In this document: positions 56,257 to 64,000 of the stretch, in pieces
Numbering within the stretch: position 1 is the first letter of the stretch
How the letters are laid out: each line of letters opens with the position of its first letter
DNA from: Tolypocladium sp. Sup5 PDA-1
Lineage: Eukaryota; Ascomycota; Sordariomycetes; Hypocreales; Ophiocordycipitaceae
Direction of reading: 5' to 3'
NCBI GenBank assembly: GCA_000750105.3
Contig: JPHH03000009.1
Location: 496,001-560,000, forward strand
Length of the DNA stretch: 64,000 nucleotides
The notes under the pieces: model-generated
The model's database searches: none
Told to the model about the DNA's origin: nothing
Seen by the model: the letters and a program-made list of their open reading frames with translations, nothing else
Translations under genes and position numbers: made by a program

Positions 56257-56789
56257 CCATCTTGTGGCCGACCGTAATCCTGGCCTCTTACGTGCTTGGT
56301 TGTCTAGGGTAGTTCGTGTATAAGCGGTGCACGCGCACAAGTCGAGCATCCTCGGACGTCGGTGTAAGTATGCCCGCAACGAACATAGGTCGTATCCATA
56401 TGTAATAGATGAAATAGTTGATTCACTGTTACACTAGTTGCATGTTGCTTTACCGGCAGTAGATTTCGCCAGGTGTTGGCAGGTGGTCAATGTCAAGGCT
56501 CAAATGCTCTTGCTCATCGTGAGCCTTCAATACCAACACTGTGAAAATATTTCGATCTGACGCCGACATGCTAGGTACTCAACCTTACCCATTCTTCAAC
56601 CAACAAGGTGTTTTCATCCATACATAATGCCTGGCCTGATCCTAGATCCTCGACTTCTCATGCATGTTATATGTGTCTTCCACGCCACTGTTATAAAGGA
56701 CTTCAGAACGGCATTATATGCCAAGGTATTGCCGTACTTTACCCGTGCTTAGCTAGGACGATATAGTTGAGTGGAAGGCCTAGTCATCT

Positions 56790-56862
56790 AATCTGGAGCA
56801 AAGGCTCACCGCCACAGGCAGCAAAAAGAAAACACTTGGACGGCGTCTGGAGACAGATGCTA
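56790..56862 (-). repeat. Diverged repeat, copy B (coding-like on the minus strand)
   Basis: The minus-strand reading gives QTPSKCFLFAAC and ends LQIR, in register with copy A. The shared frame suggests both are relics of one coding element rather than simple sequence. Confidence 0.5.
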
Positions 56863-58934
56863 GCAGCATGAGCGAAAGACGATGGAGTAGAGGAGCAGCG
56901 GGTGGCGTCCAATCGAATGAATCGTGGGTCGACAGATGCTAGAAGGTTCTTCACCCAACGCAACCGCATCGGGTGGACAAAATAGAGAATCCTCGTCATC
57001 CAAGAAAACTCGATCGATGTCGCAATTCCTAACGGTTCAGATAATCGACCATACCGACTGTCCCACCCAGCACTCAATAACGATGTGCTGATTAGACAGA
57101 TAAAAAAAGGAACCCATGACCAGGCTGTTCCGGGCCCAATGGATGCCGGCCGGTTTACGGGGGCGCAGACTAAGATCTCCCTGGGACTCGCAACCACTTC
57201 ATCCAGGCAACTATGCTATCGTTACCAACGTTACCCTCACTCTCATCGAGGAAACCCCTCTGATTCGGGCCATATCTCATATCGGGAGAACTCGAACAAA
57301 GGCTTTCACGGAGCGAGTACGCGGACGAGATCAACGTTGCGTCATAACTAAGACGGAAAACCCCGATGCTAGGATTGGCCATTGGACTTCTTTCAAAGCT
57401 GCACACATCTTCCCTCTTGCCTAAGAAGAGTGTTGATTTACCCAAAACTATGGCCATTGTGGACCATCAGACACGGCACCGGGGGCGGGTGCGATGGTGG
57501 TGGTGCCGGCATCGGTGGCGGCGAGGATCGAAGCAAGAGCCTCCGCCTGAGGGCAATAGTTGGCTATGTGGCCCGTCTTGCGGCACTACTATAACAAATT
57601 AGCTATAATTCGAACCATGGAGAGTCGTCACAGTTAGTGTCCGAAGCAGCACCCTATGGGTTTAGGAATGTCAAGTCACTTGGGGAATTTCGACCAATTG
57701 GGGAAACAGAGAGTAATTCGGCGAACGATCGAGCATCGCCCTGTGGAATCGAGGGAAGTGCAACTCGGACAGTTCCTCTCAGCCCTTCAATGTTGAGGTG
57801 AATGCGTGTTGGTTGAAACTCGTTCCGACCTGCCGCAGCGGCTCTGCTGTTGTTTTTGATGTCTGCTTGAGAAAGGCACTGGCGGTGGTGAGAACAGGGC
57901 GTGGAGGTGGACTCAAGGCATATCGGAGGTCGAGAGCTCGAGTCTGACTCTTTGGGGACCAATGCCCCTACTCTGTTCGCTGCTGAAATATGGCTTCAAG
58001 TTCCAATCTTCGTGGCCCACGGGGAATCAGCATACCGCGAGAGGAGCCAGGAGCTCAAGCACCAGGGAGTTCACTTCACGGTCTGGCCTTTCCAGCTAGA
58101 TCATCGCATCGTCGATGTGACAGCGTTTCACTTTGTTCGTGGCTATCAGTTTAACGAAAGCAGAGCATACAGGGTCCGACGCCAACCTGGCGCTCAAGCG
58201 CGGGCAAGGCAAAGGCCAGCAATTGAACATGGACGTGGGCTCCTTTGTTGCGAGGCACTCGCTGGTTAGGAAAGGGCTTTTGGAAGGTACTTCCAGGAAG
58301 GAGCCAGAACAGAGAGTTGTTCACTGACAAAACGCCTGTTGAGCTGTTTCCCGTTGCCGGCCCTCGCGGATGCAGCCGCAAACAGAGGAAAAGTCCAGAG
58401 AAGAGGTTGCCAAAGGCTTATTGCCATCAGGATTCAGCACAACGAATCGACGACTTCGAGCATCAAACGAAAAGGTTTGGTTGTTGTCTACTTGTTCTAC
58501 GAGTAGTGGAGCTGTGGCTGTGGTGGCTGTGGGCCATGGTGCGTGTTGGTGCCTTATCAACGAGGCACAAACTTTCATTGGTCCTGCCGCGACGGGAGGC
58601 TCAGTCAACGCTCCTGACAAAGAACGGAAATTTTGTGGCTCTGCGACGACCCTGGAAACTCGCAGACCTTCGCAACTTCCGCATACCTTCACCGTCACCC
58701 CATCTCACCCCCCACCACGCGAGCAGATCTTTGCCTGGAGCAAAGTTGCGTCTTGACGATTCTTCTCCGAGGACGAAGTAGTCGATCTATTTCTTCCACG
58801 TTCCCACCTCCTACTGCACGGCAACGTTCCTCCACCATCATTCGAGCGCAGCCCCGCGGTCGAGCAATCCGTCGCATATCTGCAACCTGCACCAAGGCAG
58901 CCTACCACTGAACGACAGCCAGCACACCGACACA

Positions 58935-59821
58935 ATGGCGGCTACGGCGACTGAGACCCCCAACATGGACCAGCAGGTCGACCTGTCGACGATTCCCATC
59001 TCGCCCAACGGCAAGGATGATGCTGCTGATGCCAAGAGCGATGACAAGCCCGTCACCGTCTTCCACGACAAGGACAACTTCAACGTCAAGCACCCTCTGC
59101 AGAACAAGTGGACGCTGTGGTTCACCAAGCCCCCCACCGGCAAGGTAGCGCCTGCTCCTCATTTATGATGGCGCTGAACGACCTAGCTGACCTCATTTAG
59201 GGTGACAACTGGAACGACCTGCTCAAGGAGGTCATCACCTTTGACTCCGTTGAGGAATTTTGGGGCGTATACGTAAGTTATGAACATACTCGCCAGATGT
59301 CTGTAGCTTACCTCTAACGCTACTGTTTGCAGAACAACGTTTCCCCCGTCTCCGAGCTGCCCCAGAAGGCCGACTACCACCTCTTCAAGGCTGGCGTGCG
59401 GCCCGAGTGGGAAGACCCCCAGAACAAGCACGGTGGCAAGTGGTCCTACCAGTACAAGGACAAGCGGAACGTCGATGTGGACCGCCTCTGGCTGCAGGTC
59501 ATGATGGGCGCCATCGGCGAGACCCTCGAGGATGAAGATGATGGCGAGGTCATGGGCGTCGTTGTCAACGTGCGCAAGGCCTTCTACCGTATCGGTGTTT
59601 GGACCCGCACAGTTGGCAAGAGCATCCCAGGCCGCGGTGATGGCGATGTTGCTGGTGGCAAGGGACGTACTGGCGAGAAGGGCAAGGATATTCTCATGTC
59701 GATCGGTCGGCGGTTCAAGGAGGTCCTGGAGCTGCCCGCCGCTGAGCTGGTGGAGTTCTCGGGCCACACTGACAGTGCGCACGCCGGAAGCACGAGAGCC
59801 AAGGCCAAGTATACAGCATAA
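58935..59821 (+). CDS. Eukaryotic translation initiation factor 4E (mRNA cap-binding)
   Basis: Three exons (58935-59144, 59201-59272, 59333-59821; introns 56 and 60 nt) give 256 residues after an ACACAATGG start. The conserved core is plain: HPLQNKWTLWFTKPP, DSVEEFWGVYNNV and the cap-stacking region FKAGVRPEWEDPQNKHGGKW. DRLWLQVMMGAIGE and VNVRKAFYRIGVWTR follow. The tryptophans in RPEWED and KWTLWF correspond to the cap-sandwich and neighbouring residues. It binds the m7G cap and recruits eIF4G. The N-terminal 45 residues are disordered as in other fungi, and the end is a basic-rich tail. Divergent from the PhoD-like gene. Confidence 0.96.
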
Positions 59822-60310
59822 GTGCGGGGAACCGAACCGGCGTTGTGAAGAGGACAGGAAGAATGGCATCGACTACTAGATATCCGCTAGCTCTACCCTG
59901 ACTCCTCTTGTTTTTCCGTCGCGTCATATCGTGCCTCGGTCGATGGCTGGCGGGAGGTGGTGGAGGCCTTGGGGGCTCATGTGTTCGGATCAGTGCATTT
60001 GGCCCGGCTGTTTACGATACTGACGGCATCGTCTCGGCAAAAATCTAGTTTCATGGCGGCGTTGCTAGGAAGCTCTTCTGTTTTTCTTAGTTTGCGGGAC
60101 ACGGCACAATAGCAGATAATACGGCCTAGGAAGGCTATCCTAAAAAATAGATTTCAGATGTTTGGCCATGGCACATGTCCGTGTGCACGGGTGACGCTGA
60201 TATGAATACAGCCAGCCACGCTGCATGAAGATGTGTCTATATATTACACACAATAATACAATGCTATGACTCTATGAGGATGCGACACCCATGTCTTCCC
60301 CTGGTGAACA
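59822..60310. other. Tail-to-tail intergenic, 489 bp
   Basis: The convergent 3' UTRs of the eIF4E and acyl-CoA synthetase genes lie here. An AT-rich patch near 60230-60270 may hold poly(A) signals. No gene was seen. Confidence 0.45.
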
Positions 60311-62283
60311 TTACTTCTCATCGCCGCTAAACTCGTCGGCAAAGATGGCCCGGACGAGCTGCTTCTTGTTGATCTTGCCCATGGCGTTGCGGGGAATGTG
60401 GTCCACGACCCTCATGACCTGCGGGATCTTGTAGGTGGCGAGGCGGCTCTTGAGGGCGCGCCGCATTTCCAAGGGGCTCCACTTCTGGACGACGTCGGAG
60501 TCGAGGATGATGACGGCGCCGACCTTTTGGCCCCAGTTGCCGCTCGGGACGGCGACAACGGCGGCCTCGGCGACCTCGGGCAGGGAGAGCAGCTCGCGCT
60601 CGACTTCCAGCGCGGAGACCTTTTCGCCGCCCGTCTTGATGATGTCGGCGGTGAGGCGGCCCTGGATAAAGTACAGCGGGCCGTGGGCCCATGGCTGGGC
60701 GGCGTTGTGGCCAGCGGAAGGGACGGGGCGACGGACGGCGACGTCGCCCGTCTTGAACCAGTGCCCGTGACCGTCCGGGTCGGCGATGAACTCCTTGGCC
60801 GTGGCGTCGGGGTTGCGCCAGTACTCTTTGAAGATGGTCGGCCCGCGGAGCTGGATCTCGCCGGAGCGCTCGCGGCCGGCGGCGTCGACGTCCTGGCCGG
60901 GGGGGATGACCTCGCCGGTGTCTACGTCCATGAGTCGGGCCTGGACCGAGGGCAGGGGCCAGCCGACGCTGGCGTCGACGCGGTCGGCGAAGTCGAGGCC
61001 GCAGCTGAGGGCCATGCCGACCTCGGTCATGCCGTAGCGCTCGAGGAGGACGTTGCCGCGGCTGAGGGCCTGCCAGGCGGCCTTGATGGGGGTGGGCAGC
61101 GCGGCGGAGCCGGAGATGTTGACGCGCAGGTTGGCGGGGGAGATGGCCTGGCGCGTGGCCTCTTGCAGCTCGGGCGGGAGGATCTTGTGGCTGGCGAGGA
61201 GGCGGCTGTAGACGGTGGGCACGACGGTGAAGAAGGTCACCATTGGCCGGGTGGTGGTGGTGCTGCCGTTGGGGGTTGTGCCGTTGGTGGCGAGGAAGGG
61301 GGTGGCGAGGCGCTTCCAGACTGCGTCGGCGTTGAAGGGGAACATGAACTCGATGGAGGAGCCGGCGAAGAGGGGGGTGAGGAGGGCGTTGACGGTGCCG
61401 TGAATGTGGTGGAGGGGGAGGACGTGGAGTAGGTGGTCGGCGGGGGTGTAGTTCCAGGCTTCGATGAGTGACTGGCACTGAGCTGTCAGGACGGACTGAG
61501 GGAGAAGGACGCCTTTCTATAAGAGTCGTTTAGTACTGAGCCAACAACGGTACGAATGGGGGTTTCACTGACCGGCCGGTTAGTCGTCCCAGATGTGTAG
61601 AGCATCAAGCCCGCACCGGCGGGATCCGTGCCCTCCAGCGTAACATCTTGCCTTTCATGCCCACCGACATGTTTGGCGAGTTCCAGATGGGTTGGCTTCG
61701 ACGTCAGCCCCGTGGCCAGCACCTCCTCGGCCTTGGGCGTAAACTTGGACGAGGAGACGAGCAGCGACGCCTCGCTGTGGTTGAGAATGTACTGCAGCTC
61801 CGGCGCCGGGAAGGCGGGAGACAGCGGCACGGCAATGGAGCGTGCTGCCAGGGCAGCAAGAAGCGTTACTGAGAACCAGTGTCAGTGGTGCAGTCCATGC
61901 ATGAGAATTACAAGTTTGGGTTGATATCGCTTACCTACGTAGTCGTAACTATTCTCTACCAGAAAGGCGATGCGCTCGCCGTCCAGGTCGGCCCCGCCCC
62001 TGGCCTCCCGCAGCCGGTCCCGGGCACGGCTCACATCGGCGAGCAGCTGGCCGTAGCTGAAGCTCCGGCCGGACACGGAGTGGACCACGGCGGTGGCCTC
62101 GGGGTCGTGCCGGGCGACGGCCTCGAAGATGGGCAGACGCGGCAGGGTGGACAGCATCCTTGCGCGGCAGCAGCAGAACCACGGGCTGCTGCTCCGCGGG
62201 GAGGGGCGGTGGGTGAGGGGGGAGGGAGGAGACGAGGAGGCCACGCGCCGGAGGGCTGGTGGCAGGGCTTGACGGAATATCAT
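60311..62283 (-). CDS. AMP-dependent acyl-CoA synthetase, ACSF3-like malonyl-CoA synthetase, probably mitochondrial
   Basis: Three exons (62283-61935, 61868-61573, 61516-60311; introns 66 and 56 nt) give 616 residues. The N-terminus MIFRQALPPALRRVASSSPP is Arg/Ser-rich without acids, like a mitochondrial presequence. ANL-superfamily motifs: the phosphate loop LMLYTSGTTNRP followed by KG (intron 2 lies between them), RVNISGSAALP, the adenylation motif LLERYGMTEVGMALS, WFKTGDVAV, GRLTADIIKTGGEKVSALEVE, and the C-terminal lysine motif IPRNAMGKINKKQLV. The overall pattern fits ACSF3/malonyl-CoA synthetases, which make malonyl-CoA for mitochondrial fatty-acid synthesis and hence lipoate. Another short- or medium-chain acid remains possible. 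No peroxisomal C-terminal tripeptide (ends GDEK). Confidence 0.88.
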
Positions 62284-63734
62284 GGGTGGTGAGAGGGTGA
62301 CGGGGAGGCAGTGAGACGGGGGATTAGGGACCGGTAGTGAGGTGGTGACCGGTGGGCCGAGGATAGATGCAGTGAGGGGGAGATGCAGCAGTGGGACCGG
62401 GATACCAGGATAGGCGGACGGGCCTGGGGGAGGCTATTGCACGACAGTCTGCCGGACGACGTGCAGCAGCCAGCGGCCGTCGACGAGTCTGTTGGAGGAG
62501 ACAGCAGTCGGAACAGCACAGCACAGCACAGCAGGGTACAGCACTGCAAAGCACTGCGAATCACGGCAACAAGGCGACCTCCGAGACGTGACGCCTACGT
62601 ACAGGGCCGGGGGCTGGGCTGGCTGGCGCTGTAAGAACTGGTGATACTGTCCGGACGAGGTGCGGTGGTGGTTGGTCAAAGAGAGGGCAGCTGTTGGGGG
62701 CCGAGGACCGGAATGGCGGGACACGGGGGGTGGAGCAGCCCGACGCCTCGTTTCGGTGCCTCGCAGGCGCCGACCGCGCTGTGCCTGGGGGACCGGCCAG
62801 TGAGGCGGGCGTCTACTCGTAGGTACACCCGAAGCAAGGCTCCTAGGCCATGGTCGACGTATTAACTCGAGTTACTCTCATCCGTCCACGGGCGCCGTCA
62901 TGGCTGGCTGATGGCGGAGGGGGGCTGTAATTATGTAGGCGCTTCCAGAAGGGGACTGACCGCCTGCGACGCCATCGACTGTGACGCGCCTCTTGTGGCC
63001 CAATTGCGCGAGGCTCGTTGGGAAGCAAAAACCACCTGAACACCCGACCGCCGGGGCAGACGGGATGCAGCAGACCTGACCTGACCGCATCGTCGCGGTT
63101 CACAGCCCGGGGCGCCAACCTCCTAACGCGCTACTGCACTCCAGGCTGCCCGGCCGGGCGCGGGTTGGACGTCCAATGTAACGCCCGTGGCCAAGGCAAT
63201 GCGCACGCAAGGCGTCTCACAAGGCTGCGGCATCCAATTGCCGTACACGGAGCGACGCGTCGTCGTACGATGGCGGCGCACAAAGGAACGTCCAATCCGA
63301 TTTCCTGCGTGCATCCATGCCGGCCAGGAGGGAGCTCCATGGCCCTCGACTCGCGCATCCCAGTGCTCCAGCACCCTGGTCACCGCTGGATTGCCCTAGC
63401 GGCCGCCCATTGGACACCCTCTCCTCCTCCCCGAGCGGGGACCTGCAGCACCCTGCGGCTGCTCACCGACTTCACCGAAGCAAGCCAGGAAAAATCAGCT
63501 ACCTCGAGCTGACCTGATTGTCTTTGATTCAAGAGCCGGTCCTTTGCTCTGGACCGTTTTTCCTTTTTCCCTTCTCTCTTTTCCCTTTCCCTCTCTTCGC
63601 CTTTACCCCTCCTCCTCTCTTGTTGCTTCACAATCCGTCGCTGTCTGTCCCTCTCGCTGCGACGAACACGAAGACCAGAGGTGAGCGTTGAGAGAGAGAG
63701 AAAAGGTGCTTTGTGAGACGAGCAACGACGTAGT
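62284..63734. promoter_or_regulatory. Bidirectional upstream region of the ACSF3-like and BolA genes
   Basis: This 1.45 kb separates two divergent starts. It includes a cagca-based direct repeat at about 62512-62534 and a T/C-rich leader from 63540 to 63660 before the BolA start. ORFs inside it look random. Confidence 0.45.
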
Positions 63735-64000
63735 ATGTTGCGACGATACGCGCTCGGCTTCTCGAGCGTGGGACGGCAGCTCTCGACCATGGGGTCCAGC
63801 ACGCCAATGGAGGATGCCATCCGTGCCAAGGTGAGTCCGTTCTGCGCCGTCAATTGGTGAAGTCGGACGATGTCGTTGACGCTCATGGTGTCAGATCATG
63901 GCGGCGCTGAATCCGCAGACGCTCGAGATCTACAACGACTCGCACCTCCATTCCCACCACAAAGCCATGCAGGGCAGCACCTCGCGCGAGACGCACTTTA
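63735..64000 (+). CDS. BolA-family protein, probably mitochondrial (partial, runs off the right edge)
   Basis: Exon 1 (63735-63830) and the start of exon 2 (63895 to the edge) join over a 64-nt intron with GTGAGT donor and TCAG acceptor. The product begins MLRRYALGFSSVGRQLSTMG, which looks like a mitochondrial presequence, then PMEDAIRAK. The BolA fold follows: LNPQTLEIYNDSHLHSHHKA, with the SRETHF motif at the edge. The histidine-rich ND-SHLHSHH segment is the Fe-S/glutaredoxin-binding region of the BolA family (fission yeast Uvi31, yeast Bol1). Such proteins act with monothiol glutaredoxins in Fe-S cluster delivery. A second Met (MGSS) could give a cytosolic form. The rest lies outside the window. 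Confidence 0.88.

Larger units (their letters stand above)
55144..58934. other. Gene-poor stretch, 3.8 kb, with a diverged repeat pair
   Basis: No complete gene is visible between the PhoD-like and eIF4E starts, which are divergent. The stretch has two related blocks at 56184-56256 and 56790-56862, and an orphan open frame at 57901-58269 (plus) of uncertain meaning. The last 300 bp form the eIF4E promoter and leader. Confidence 0.45.

Noticed and set aside
60327..61478. Long frames on both strands over the ACSF3-like gene (including 60398-61432 on the plus strand)
   Set aside because: They are shadows of the high-GC3 coding sequence: Arg/Pro/His-rich on one side, Gly/Val/Asp-rich on the other, with no domain motifs.
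1..64000. CRISPR arrays, rRNA, bacterial-type operons or intact transposons
   Set aside because: No regularly spaced repeats, rRNA-like blocks or transposase/reverse-transcriptase motifs were seen; the DNA is fungal nuclear.

Overview
The window is nuclear DNA from a filamentous ascomycete. It is GC-rich, its coding genes are split by short introns (48-82 nt) with GTAAGT/GTATGT-like donors, and its gene content is that of a Pezizomycotina genome (PTH11-like rhodopsin-domain receptor, NACHT-ankyrin protein, DUF7514 protein, a PNG1 lacking its catalytic cysteine). I would guess Sordariomycetes, probably Hypocreales, but the sequence alone does not settle the species. I find about 23 protein-coding genes, two of them cut by the window edges, and two weaker small-gene candidates. 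I see no rRNA, tRNA, CRISPR array or intact transposon. Exon boundaries were deduced by eye from splice sites and checked by reading-frame arithmetic.

Layout: 1-11.9 kb holds a partial signal-anchor protein, nicotinate phosphoribosyltransferase and UTP4 (divergent pair), a 4.4 kb non-coding stretch, then PNG1. From 12.6 to 26.9 kb lies an accessory-looking block: a small hypothetical gene, a large NACHT/ankyrin NLR-like gene, a SWIM-RING gene broken by a 2-nt frameshift, a medium-chain reductase, a seven-exon rhodopsin-domain membrane protein and a GMC oxidoreductase. From 27.5 to 39.9 kb the content becomes conserved again: a polyQ/Cys-rich protein with a PIP-box-like motif, an MPDU1-like PQ-loop protein, a DUF7514 protein, an acidic fungal protein, GCN5, OST5 and RAD1. 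From 40 to 44 kb there is a mostly empty 4 kb region. From 44 to 55 kb follow a disordered fungal protein, APC/C subunit CDC26, a Cdc1/Ted1/PGAP5-type phosphoesterase and a large PhoD-like phosphatase. From 55 to 59 kb a non-coding stretch carries a diverged coding-like repeat. The right end has eIF4E, a mitochondrial ACSF3-like malonyl-CoA synthetase and the first part of a BolA-family gene.

The housekeeping genes cover NAD salvage (NPT1), ribosome biogenesis (UTP4), cap binding (eIF4E), histone acetylation (GCN5), checkpoint clamp (RAD1), cell cycle (CDC26) and several glycan/ER functions (MPDU1, OST5, PNG1, CDC1-like). They do not form an operon-like system. The points most worth checking are the pseudoenzyme state of PNG1, the frameshifted RING finger, the NLR-like gene and its accessory block, the PIP-box-like protein, and the diverged repeat pair near 56.2 and 56.8 kb.
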